In this document: piece by piece, positions 56,169 through 64,000 of the stretch | How positions within the stretch are numbered: the first letter of the stretch is position 1 | How the letters are laid out: each line of letters opens with the position of its first letter | NCBI GenBank assembly: GCA_002238945.1 | Contig: MPNI01000006.1 | Span: 1-64,000 of the forward strand | DNA: 64,000 nucleotides | DNA from: Proteobacteria bacterium bin106 | GTDB taxonomy: Bacteria; Bdellovibrionota_B; Oligoflexia; Oligoflexales; Bin106 | Direction of reading: 5' to 3' | Translations under genes and position numbers: made by a program | Notes under the pieces: generated by a model | Databases searched by the model: none | Seen by the model: the letters and a program-made list of their open reading frames with translations, nothing else | What the model was told of the DNA's origin: nothing

Positions 56169-57759
56169 TTATGTGAGAATCTCATGACGCCAGCCAATTA
56201 TATTCTTTTCTTCTTTGCCAAAAACAAGAGCAATGAGATGGATAGGTTGTTTGAGCTTTTTATAAGACTCACCATAACCGCGATCTTTGATCTGATTCAT
56301 GGCTAAATCAAGTGTCTTATCACGTTCCTTTGCATTTTTTGCCATCTTCAGTTCAAAGACAAAAACCTGCTTCGAATAAAGCACTATAATATCACTCTGG
56401 CCCGCTCTAGAAGGTTGTTCAGGAAGGATTGTAACGCTTGGAGAATATAAGCTTGCATATACAAATACTGAGTAACAATACTCATAATCTAAATACGACA
56501 CACCACCTAGCCTCTGACTCCACTGATAAGGAACACCATCAAGTGCAGTATGGATATATTCATAAAACTCAACAAATTGATTATTTTTCAGAAACTGCGT
56601 TAACTGACTTTGATACCGATCTTTGATTTTACCACAAGTAATATATTTTATCAGTCCATCATCAAAGCTTTCCCGTACTTCAAGATTAGGATAATTCAAG
56701 CGGTAATATGTACGGTTACCTTTGCGCATTTTTTCTTGGATGGTAAGAAATCCTGATTGAAAATAAAGCGATTCCACATTTATATCTTCTACATCAAATC
56801 CAACTAAGTCCTGGCGCTTTAAAAGACAATTTTCTAAATCCAGTGCTCGAATGCCGTAATGTATTAGATAAAAATAGAGATAGCGAGGCACTCCATCTTC
56901 AAACCACCAGGAATCAAATTCTTTGTTGGAAAAAAGTTTAAGAATCCCATGGGGATTATAGACCTTTTCCTCTCCAACCCAACTATAGCCGTTGTACCAT
57001 TTACGAATTTTCTTGCGATCAAAATTCTTGATCTCAGCTTTAAAAACTGTATCTAAGTCTTTATCTGTATATCCACAGACAGCAGAAAATTCAGGTTCTA
57101 AACTAATATCAATAAGATGATTAAAACCTGTAAATACTGTCGAATTAGCAAACATGGTGATACCAGTAACAAAGGTAAATCGAATGAACTTATGAGATGC
57201 TTTAAAAATACTGTAAAACCCTCTAAGAGTGGACTGTTTTTTTACTTATCTCTTTGTCTTCTAGAGCATCCAAGAGAGGCTTGTCATACTCGTCAATTAA
57301 AACAACTACTTCTGTCTTAGAGTTGATGGTATAGATATGCTTAATGATTTTATGTAAACGTCTAGACGCAGAAGGTTTGAGTTCATCAGATGCTGGGATG
57401 TTATACTCATCTTCTAAAGTATCTAAAAAAGCAAAAATATTTTCTTCTAAATCATTCTCATTAATATATTCTTTGCCACTAAAATCAATGGTAAGTACGG
57501 GATATGTTTGAGACCAATCCCACTTGTCATAAATATATAAACCTTTGAATAGCTCCTTTTTCCCCTGAAAAAGACATTCCAAAGTACTTACAAGAAGACT
57601 TTTACCGAAGCGTCTGGGACGAGATAAAAAATAATGGCTTCCTTTTGTAATGAGCTGGTGTAGAAATTGAGTTTTATCTACATAGTAACAGTCCTCTTTT
57701 CTTAGCGCTTCAAAACCCTGCTCTCCTAAAGGTAGTTTCATGATATCTCTTTTCTCCAT
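56169..57759 (-). pseudogene. AAA-ATPase-like / PDDEXK_9 protein split by a one-base frameshift
   Basis: Two adjacent frames (57759-57223 and 57155-56169, which opens upstream to about 57240) make one 529-residue protein if one base is removed from a run of seven T at 57237-57243. The N-terminal part has the AAA-ATPase-like signature (LPLGEQGFEALR..YYVDKT, Walker A RPRRFGKS, Walker B VVVLIDEYDKPLL). After the shift come TLRGFYSIFKAS and FTFVTGITMFANSTVFTGFN, then the C-terminal PD-(D/E)XK nuclease (SDIIVLYSKQVFVFELK). This family is expanded in many host-associated bacteria, with unclear function, perhaps in mobile DNA or defence. Either decayed, phase-variable, or a sequencing slip. Confidence 0.85.
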
Positions 57760-58055
57760 TGGTAAGAATCTTGATATTTTGCCATCTCTCTGGAATGGGA
57801 TCTACGCCTAAATCCATCCCTCTTCTTATCGACGGTCTCACCTCATTATATTACTGTTTGATTCATTTGAGCGCAAGCTGTTCCCATAAGCTAGCTAAAA
57901 CTGAGCAGCCAGTATCTTGCAAATATTGAAACACAAGCTAATGCCAAGACTTAGATACTTACAGTCATTTTGCTATGAATGGGTTTAGCGATATCAAAGT
58001 CATTACTTCAGCTAAGAAGCATCGAAATTAAAAATGAGTTGTCTCGCTTTCGTGA

Positions 58056-58385
58056 AAGCAACTTACAGAACTTAGAAAGCTACTTAATTTGCAACTTGGG
58101 ACGCCTACAAATGAGCAGATAGAAGAGAATGCTGCAGATAACTTGTCTCCCCATTGCGGTGGCAAAAAACCATCAAAAACGGTCATGCGCGAGGAGTACA
58201 GCGTTACCTGCGCAACGAATATAAAAAATCTTTCAACCTTATGACCAACACGATGTTTCATCGCACCCAAAAACCACTCCATTTGTGATTAGAATGTTTC
58301 AAGCTTTATTCGAAGAAGTCTGTTCGCGGTATTGCAGAAGAGTTAAACATTTCTACTTCCACTGCTTTCTACTATTATTGGGTAT
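58056..58385 (+). pseudogene. IS1595/ISXO2-type transposase N-terminal relic
   Basis: Reading three frames in turn gives a zinc-ribbon half-site (LSPHCGGKK), then IKNGHARGVQRYL..EYKKSFNLMTNTMFHRTQKP with the second Cys pair lost. After a stop comes KLYSKKSVRGIAEELNISTSTAFYYYW, the helix-turn-helix of this transposase class. The match ends abruptly at about 58380, where the IS3 relic begins on the opposite strand, so the IS3 copy appears to have landed in it. Confidence 0.7.
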
Positions 58386-58716
58386 ATTCAATGATTTGAG
58401 TCAGTAGTAACAACGCGCTTTCTTTTTTCTTATAATTTGCATTTAACCCCATTTCTTTCATGTATTTAGCCACAGTTTTTTTACTGATTAACTTCTTAGA
58501 AGATTTAAGAATATGAAAAATCCCGGGAGATCCATAAGTGCCATTTGACTCATCAAACAGATGTTTAATATCTATCTTGACCTGATCTTTACGGCTTGAC
58601 ATATCTTTATTTTGACTGACTTGCCACTTGTAAAAGCATGGCACTGAAACATCGAATTCCTGACATAAATCTTCACATGAATGACTTTGGTCATTGTTTT
58701 TTGTCATTTTGATCAT
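58375..58716 (-). pseudogene. IS3-family orfB remnant (N-terminal HTH_21 part only)
   Basis: A 113-codon frame. CEDLCQEFDVSVPCFYKWQ and IKHLFDESNGTYGSPGIFHI, then KKTVAKYMKEMGLNAN, are the opening helix-turn-helix region of IS3 OrfB. The DDE integrase core that should follow is missing; after NANYKKK the sequence leaves the family. So it is a truncated transposase. It starts about where orfA ends, as in intact IS3 elements. Confidence 0.8.
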
Positions 58717-59026
58717 TTCAAACCTCCGAAATGGTCTTGCGATAAGATCGCTGCAGTTTTTTTTAGCGTAGAATCACATTGGTGACCAAATTCAGTCTTT
58801 TCTTAAAAGCTTTAATCTCTTTAAGAAGATCATCATAGCTGCGATTTTCTCTCCGTTTATTGGGGCTTTAGCGTTTAAGTAAGTATGTCTCCATTTATAC
58901 AAACCGGACATAGAAACCCTGATTTTTTTGCAGCAGCTTTGAGACTCCATACTTCTCACTTAGACGGACAGAATCACGTTTAAACTCCTCACTGTAACCA
59001 TTCTTACTTGTCATATCACTTGTCAT
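58717..59026 (-). pseudogene. IS3-family orfA relic with multiple frameshifts
   Basis: ATG at 59026 (a second at 59014 from a 12-bp duplication CTTGTCATATCR) after GGAGGT. It reads SKNGYSEEFKRDSVRLSEKYG, then only scattered frames (a WRHTYLNAK-like stretch), and ends LKKTAAILSQDHFGGLK with a TGA at about 58730. This is a complete but broken OrfA. Its upstream leader (59027-59090) matches that of the fragment at 1.0 kb. Confidence 0.75.
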
Positions 59027-59368
59027 ATCGACCTCCATGATAAACAAACACTATCTTAGCCGATTTTATCTTATACCTGCTCCGTATTTTATTGGTAAAT
59101 ACAACCTATAAATTCAAGCATTAGCCGAAAACAGCAACAGATGCACTGCTCTCTTTTAGACAGCCTCCGTTTTATACTAGCTAAGCTAAACAATTGCCTT
59201 CATAAACAAACCTAATCTGCTTGCCTCAATTAAGGATTGCCATTGCCTAAATTTTTGTATAATCTCACGTATCGATCCGTAGCCACTATGGCTATATGAC
59301 ACCTTGCTGTTCTTGCTTTTCATCCTGTGAACATAACTCATAAACACAATTAAAGAAGAGTACTTCAT

Positions 59369-61777
59369 ATGTCAAACAACTTAGCCAAAATTCTGTCTTT
59401 TTGCCACCTAAACAACCGCTTAAAACTCTACCTATGTCTTGGCGTTATGGTATGTAGTACATACATCTTTTCTAACCGTGCTTTTGCTATGAATTGCGAT
59501 GATCTCAATCAAAATTTGAATTTGCTCAAACAAGACATCAACTTTCATCAGCTAAGCGAGGACAATACAGCAGCTATTATGAGCCATTTTGTGACTAGCC
59601 TTGATCCCATGAAACATTACTTTTTAAGCTCTGACATTGATCAAATTGAAGAGTATTTCGGCTTCAATACAAACACCGCCGAAGAGATAGCCATCGATTG
59701 TGAACGCATCCACTATATTGCCGACATATTCAAAGAACGTATGAATGATATGCACAAACACCTAATAGATCTCGACTTTGAATCTCTTAATCCAGAACAT
59801 CAAAAACTGCTCATGCGGCATGAACCATTTGACTTTGCTATAGGAGCTAGACAACTTATCATACGCTGGGAAAAGCAGGTGATGTTTGAGCGTTTATTAC
59901 TAACCGAATCTTTTAAAAACAATCAAAAACTCAACAAACCTGAACTCATTCGTCGCAAAATCTTGGATCACTTTCGTGGACGAGATCAGTGGCTAGACCC
60001 TCAAAGAAATGATTATGAACTTTACTACTATTTTTTCTTACAAGCTGTACTCCATGCCTTTGATTACTTCACTCAGGTAGAAGACATCGCTGGAGCACGC
60101 ATATTAAACCAATATATTCTTGATGTATCTGAGGGAATGCTTCAATCGCTTAGCAGTAGTGTGCTGAGTTTAAGAAACCCTCTTGAACCTTACTGGCGTA
60201 TCGTGGCTCCCATTTCAGAAAACAATCCCCTTTTACTCAAAGAAGATATCTTTCTTCCAGGTGATATCATCCTTGCTGCTAGCGCAGGAAAATATGATAT
60301 ATTCCGCAACTTTGCATATATCACCCACGACACAGAATTCCAAAAAGCAGCAAGCTCTGAAAAAAACCATCGTAAAAAGTTTCTTATTCTCAGACCCAAT
60401 CCCAAAAACGATAGCTACACCATACTTGTTGTATCTATGCCACTATTTCACCTTGCCTCTGTGGACTCTTTAGCCGCTGGAAACTTTATCGTTACACGTC
60501 ATAAAGAAGACCTGCCTAGCCCCTCTGAATCTGAAAAGCCTAACATATCTGAATCAAAAGAAAGCTTACGTATAGGTGTGATCAAATTACCGTTTATACC
60601 TCCATCCAATGACCCCGCAGATCCAGATAATGCCACCACTATCAAAATTCGCAACATATTTGGAAGCATGGACTATTATTTAGAATCACTACTCGTGAAT
60701 CTAGAAAGCCATCAAAAACCGGATTCTCTTGTCCTCGATTTTCGCTCATATGATCTCGTAGAACCCAGTCATACTGATTACACAGCAGCCATCAAATTAC
60801 TCAGCTATTTTCTGCCCAATGACACTGATCTGGGTTTTATACGTCAAAAAAGTGGTCCTGATAGTGAGCCAGAAGACCTCGCTATCTTTGCTATGACCCC
60901 TGCCATACTAAAAGATAAACCACAACTTTATGAAAAACTTCAGAACATCCCCATCACCGTTCTTGTTTCCAGTGCTACACATACCTACGCTGAATGGATG
61001 GCCAATGTTCTTCGCCATCGACGTCGTGCACTCGTAGTGGGAGATAAACATACCTTTGGCAAAGACTCCATACTTACAGCCTTTGAAGGCAAATCCACCG
61101 TTTTTTCATTGAATAGTTTACGCTTGTTTCCCTCACACGGAAAATCCATATACGAAACAGGACCTCTGCATTCAGATCTCTATGTACCTTCACCTCTCCC
61201 TGAAGTCTTTCCCATCAAAGCTCTCTATTCTGAAGATGACGAAAATCGTGAACTGGTCCATTTTGAACCTGAACCAAACGAAGAATCTTATCGAGACTTT
61301 CTACCTGAACGCATCTTTTCTCCCCTGATGCAAACATCCCAAAAACGCGTTGAAAGCCACAACGACCTCAAACGTCATCAATACTTTAAAGACCTCGCTG
61401 CAACCACTCTGAATCTCGATCCTAGCGGTGTTCCTCTCCATGGCCAAAAGGTGGAGTATATATCCTCACCTGGGTTAGAGAAACGCACAAAGCCTCATAC
61501 GCTATTATCACTATCCAATCAGTTCATTAACCACGACCCTGTACTCATGGAAACATTGCGCATCAACTATGATTACTACCACTTACTCAACCATGGGATA
61601 GCCCCCAAAGAAGGACAGGTTCTCCAAATAATACCCACCCCTGAAACCTATGAAGCTGAAAAGCCTTCTAAAACCTCTGGGACTCCTTTTATGGATAAAA
61701 AAATGGATAAAAAGACCAATAAAAAGAAAAAACCCACCACCAAAAAGAAACGTAGTGGTGGTGGGTTCTTTGACTGA
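59369..61777 (+). CDS. Prc/tail-specific-protease-like protein, catalytic Ser replaced by Thr
   Basis: 802 residues with GAAGAG about 9 bp before the ATG. The signal peptide ends near AFA (about 39). The Prc-type N-terminal domain (FVTSLDPMKHYFLSSDIDQI) is clear. The S41 core (about 450-610) includes DSLVLDFRSYDLVEP, NIPITVLVSSATHTYAEWM and RRALVVGDKHTFGKDS. The nucleophile position is Thr539 and the base Lys is kept (Lys565). A Lys-rich tail (DKKTNKKKKPTTKKK) ends the protein and overlaps a terminator hairpin. It is paralogous to the protein at 27.2-29.5 kb (same N-terminal pattern CDD...LDPMK.YFL), but they differ strongly elsewhere. Thr could in principle act as nucleophile, so loss of activity is inferred, not shown. 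Confidence 0.75.
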   Translation: MSNNLAKILSFCHLNNRLKLYLCLGVMVCSTYIFSNRAFAMNCDDLNQNLNLLKQDINFHQLSEDNTAAIMSHFVTSLDPMKHYFLSSDIDQIEEYFGFNTNTAEEIAIDCERIHYIADIFKERMNDMHKHLIDLDFESLNPEHQKLLMRHEPFDFAIGARQLIIRWEKQVMFERLLLTESFKNNQKLNKPELIRRKILDHFRGRDQWLDPQRNDYELYYYFFLQAVLHAFDYFTQVEDIAGARILNQYILDVSEGMLQSLSSSVLSLRNPLEPYWRIVAPISENNPLLLKEDIFLPGDIILAASAGKYDIFRNFAYITHDTEFQKAASSEKNHRKKFLILRPNPKNDSYTILVVSMPLFHLASVDSLAAGNFIVTRHKEDLPSPSESEKPNISESKESLRIGVIKLPFIPPSNDPADPDNATTIKIRNIFGSMDYYLESLLVNLESHQKPDSLVLDFRSYDLVEPSHTDYTAAIKLLSYFLPNDTDLGFIRQKSGPDSEPEDLAIFAMTPAILKDKPQLYEKLQNIPITVLVSSATHTYAEWMANVLRHRRRALVVGDKHTFGKDSILTAFEGKSTVFSLNSLRLFPSHGKSIYETGPLHSDLYVPSPLPEVFPIKALYSEDDENRELVHFEPEPNEESYRDFLPERIFSPLMQTSQKRVESHNDLKRHQYFKDLAATTLNLDPSGVPLHGQKVEYISSPGLEKRTKPHTLLSLSNQFINHDPVLMETLRINYDYYHLLNHGIAPKEGQVLQIIPTPETYEAEKPSKTSGTPFMDKKMDKKTNKKKKPTTKKKRSGGGFFD
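61731..61767. terminator. Bidirectional terminator-like hairpin
   Basis: A perfect 12-bp inverted repeat, AACCCACCACCA (61731-61742) and TGGTGGTGGGTT (61756-61767), with a 13-nt loop. On the minus strand it is followed by a T-rich tail (complement of the A-rich run before 61731), suiting the end of truA. On the plus strand TTCTTT follows, suiting the Prc-like gene. It lies inside the last codons of the latter. Confidence 0.7.
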
Positions 61778-61834
61778 GATCTCAAAAAAAAGCCTATCCC
61801 ACTTGTCATCTGTGATATTGATAGACTTTAAAAA

Positions 61835-62683
61835 TCACAAAGGGTGAACTCCTTGCCTCTGACTAGCCATAACTTCAGCTAACGTTTCTTTGGTGTACAA
61901 ACAACGCACCAAAGTGAGCGGAAAAGCTGGAGCACAGCTATAGGCCTGGCATCGATCTTGACTTGCCATAATAACAACCATAGAAGTTGCTTTCTTGCCA
62001 CGCTCTTGTTGATGTGTTATGGAACGGCTTTTGCAGCTTAATGCCACCACCGAGCCTACTATATTTCTCACCATGTAACGTAAAAAGCCATCGCCATGAA
62101 TCCATACCGACAGCAACGGCCCTTGCGTTCGCACATCCACAGCATAAATACGGCGTACATAACTTTTTTTATGACCATCTACTCGCGCTAAAGCACGAAA
62201 ATCATGCTCACCCACTATACTTGCAAGCTCATGCGTACAACGTTGAACAGAAAAATCAGATGGCACACTCCATACCCATGGATACCAAAAAGGATCACAA
62301 CAAGCCCCTATCCATAATCGATAACGATAAACTTTAGATATACTTGAAGCTATGGGATGAAAAGAAGACGGGACCTCATAACAATGACACACCCGAATAG
62401 CTGTGGGAAGCACGGCATTCAACCGATAAACCATATCACCTGCAAGCTTTATAGAGCTTACAAAACCACACACCTGCTCTTGAGCTGAAACACCCGCATC
62501 CGTACGTGAAGCTCCTATTATACGCGGCGAAAAAGGCAAAATCCTTGCCAGTGCTGATTCGAGATGATCCTGAATCGTGCCACCACCAGGTTGAGACTGA
62601 AATCCTAAAAAACCCTGGCCGTTATAAGCAACATCCAATCTATAATGATAGCTAGCAGATACTATCTCTGAAGGTAACATCAA
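61835..62683 (-). CDS. truA: tRNA pseudouridine synthase A
   Basis: 282 residues. The N-terminal YHYRLDVAYNGQGFLGFQSQ (family YxGxxFxGxQ) is followed by the catalytic segment GASRTDAGVSA with Asp62, and RYMVRNIVGSVV near the C-terminus. It makes pseudouridine 38-40 in the anticodon arm of tRNAs. It follows uvrA by 11 bp on the same strand and is probably co-transcribed with it. It converges on the Prc-like gene. Confidence 0.95.
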   Translation of the reverse strand: MMLPSEIVSASYHYRLDVAYNGQGFLGFQSQPGGGTIQDHLESALARILPFSPRIIGASRTDAGVSAQEQVCGFVSSIKLAGDMVYRLNAVLPTAIRVCHCYEVPSSFHPIASSISKVYRYRLWIGACCDPFWYPWVWSVPSDFSVQRCTHELASIVGEHDFRALARVDGHKKSYVRRIYAVDVRTQGPLLSVWIHGDGFLRYMVRNIVGSVVALSCKSRSITHQQERGKKATSMVVIMASQDRCQAYSCAPAFPLTLVRCLYTKETLAEVMASQRQGVHPL

Positions 62684-62694
62684 AGAAACCTGTC

Positions 62695-64000
62695 TTACGT
62701 TTTTGATGAATTATAGAGAAAATCAGCCATACTCGATAACAGATAATCACGTTTATTGAGCTCCCTTGGAGTGCCTTGAAAAATGATCTCTCCACCCTGT
62801 AAACCTGCACCAGGACCTACCTCTATCAACCAATCCACAGAACGCAATAGAGCAAGGTGATGCTCAATAATAATGATGGTATGGCCCATATGTTTGAGCT
62901 TTTCTAGCTTACACCATAAATACTCCACATCTTCTTCAGATAAACCACCAGTAGGCTCATCAAAAATCAACAACTGCGGCTCTTTTATGGAACTCTGCTG
63001 CACCAACAACTTCAAAATCTTTAAACGTTGCGCCTCACCACCAGAAAAAGAAGAGGTACTTTGTCCTAAGCTAATATAGCCCAGTCCCAAATCCATCACC
63101 TGAGATAAAATCGGCTGCATCACACGATGATCACAAAAGAAATCATGGGCCTCCTCTACTGTCATGGTAAGAACATCATCGATGTTCTTACCATGATACC
63201 TCACCCCCAAGACCTCAGGACCAAAACGTTTTCCCAAACAAGATGGACACTGTACCGTTAATTGACCAAGGAAAGATAAATCTTCCACCACCGTTCCCAC
63301 CCCTAAACAGGTTTCACAACGCCCACCAGGTGTATTGAAACTAAAGGTAGAAGCACGGAATTGTTTTCTCTTAGCACCGTCAGTGGCAGCAAAAAGATCA
63401 CGTAAGGGAGCAGCAATTCCTAAATACGTAGCGATGGTGCCACGCGACGAACGACCCAAAGCATCCTGACTCACCAAAGCAACATCTTTGAGGTGATGCT
63501 GCACACCCTTAGGACCTATGCTGTCATACTCTACACCATCCACCAGATCTTTATGCTTCTCTATAACACCCAAGTACATACACATGGCTGGATAAAAACT
63601 ATGGCGGATTAACGAGGTTTTACCACTACCAGATACCCCACACACACCCACAATACTGCCTAAAGGGATCTCAATATCCACACCTTTTAAATTATGAGTA
63701 CGCACACCTTTTAAATGGATACAGTGAGCCATAGAAACACGAGCATGATCTGCATTCACCAAAGCAGATAGCTGTTTTTTTTGAGAAGATAAAAAATCAG
63801 CTGGCTTACCAGCAAATTCAAGATGCCCTCCCTTATGACCAGCCTGAGGACCAATATGCAGAAGATGGTCACAGCCTAACAATGTCTGAAGATCATGTTC
63901 AACCACCACCACTGTATTGCCTTGATCACGTAAACTCTGCATCACTTTTAAAAGCCGGGCTGCATCCAAAGGATGTAAACCAGCTGTAGGTTCATCTAAA
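62695..64000 (-). CDS. uvrA: UvrA excinuclease ABC subunit A (C-terminal part; 5' end beyond window)
   Basis: The frame is open to the right edge; the sequence before the first internal ATG reads LDEPTAGLHPLDA, the Walker B of the first ABC half. Then come the hinge, the second ATPase (Walker A GVCGVSGSGKTSL, signature SFSGGEAQRLKIL, Walker B LLIFDEPTGGL) and the second zinc finger (GRCETCLGVG, later CPSCLGKRF). This is UvrA, the damage-recognition subunit of nucleotide excision repair. The usual VDQxPIGRTPRS motif reads SQDALGRSSRG here, so a UvrA-like paralogue cannot be excluded. At least 434 residues are present, about half of the protein. Confidence 0.88.
   Translation of the reverse strand, partial: LDEPTAGLHPLDAARLLKVMQSLRDQGNTVVVVEHDLQTLLGCDHLLHIGPQAGHKGGHLEFAGKPADFLSSQKKQLSALVNADHARVSMAHCIHLKGVRTHNLKGVDIEIPLGSIVGVCGVSGSGKTSLIRHSFYPAMCMYLGVIEKHKDLVDGVEYDSIGPKGVQHHLKDVALVSQDALGRSSRGTIATYLGIAAPLRDLFAATDGAKRKQFRASTFSFNTPGGRCETCLGVGTVVEDLSFLGQLTVQCPSCLGKRFGPEVLGVRYHGKNIDDVLTMTVEEAHDFFCDHRVMQPILSQVMDLGLGYISLGQSTSSFSGGEAQRLKILKLLVQQSSIKEPQLLIFDEPTGGLSEEDVEYLWCKLEKLKHMGHTIIIIEHHLALLRSVDWLIEVGPGAGLQGGEIIFQGTPRELNKRDYLLSSMADFLYNSSKT

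Noticed and set aside
58028-58282. 84-codon minus-strand frame over the IS1595-type relic
   Set aside because: It is antisense to sequence that clearly matches a transposase on the plus strand.
59186-59368. 60-codon minus-strand frame upstream of the second Prc-like gene
   Set aside because: It overlaps the likely promoter of that gene, has no ribosome site and no recognisable sequence.

Overview
This window reads as chromosomal DNA from a low-to-moderate GC Gram-negative bacterium. The best guess is a 'deltaproteobacterial' lineage in the broad sense (Bdellovibrionota or Myxococcota-like). The evidence is a complete Glt/Agl-type (gliding-motility-like) envelope operon with an outer-membrane barrel and three TolQ/TolR-type motor genes, many lipoproteins, a sigma-54 activator, the long subtype of PyrF, and AAA-ATPase/PD-(D/E)XK and Rpn-type mobile genes that are common in host-associated bacteria. 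This placement is inferred from gene content only. Most genes lie on the minus strand.

Layout. 1-2.3 kb is an edge region of mobile-element debris (an Rpn nuclease/transposase cut by the left border, an IS3 orfA fragment, a broken lipoprotein) plus a small Flp-type pilin. 2.4-14.3 kb is one co-directional block, transcribed right to left: TolQ/ExbB, ExbD, ExbD, outer-membrane barrel, TPR, TPR, TPR lipoprotein, FHA-TM-TonB_C protein, ending in a strong terminator. 14.9-23.6 kb holds an ATP-binding regulator, the tesA-ybbA-ybbP cluster, a receiver-less sigma-54 activator and a soluble PAS histidine kinase. 23.6-33.2 kb is a visibly AT-richer stretch of exported proteins: a decayed vWA lipoprotein, a lipoprotein with a PPAGT minisatellite, a Prc-like pseudo-protease and a zinc-metalloprotease lipoprotein. 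33.3-54.9 kb mixes housekeeping genes (gcvH, gcvT, ftsK, pyrF, a Kef-type antiporter) with a LysM protein, an orphan secretion ATPase, several unknown lipoproteins, and three intact but catalytically degenerate enzyme homologues (an MBL/beta-CASP exonuclease-like protein and a FadI/FadJ-like pair). 55-59.1 kb is an accessory scar: a frameshifted AAA-ATPase/PDDEXK_9 gene and nested IS1595- and IS3-type relics. 59.4-64 kb has a second Prc-like pseudo-protease, truA and the C-terminal part of uvrA, which runs off the right edge.

Two themes go beyond gene content. First, short perfect tandem repeats, typically about three copies of a 12-19 bp unit and often 13 bp, sit at gene starts, gene ends and inside signal peptides all over the window. 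A few have periods not divisible by three (a heptamer before a lipoprotein start, an octamer inside the sigma-54 activator), which makes them candidate contingency loci. Second, an unusual number of open, full-length genes encode enzyme homologues that lack their catalytic residues. No tRNA, rRNA or CRISPR array was recognised.
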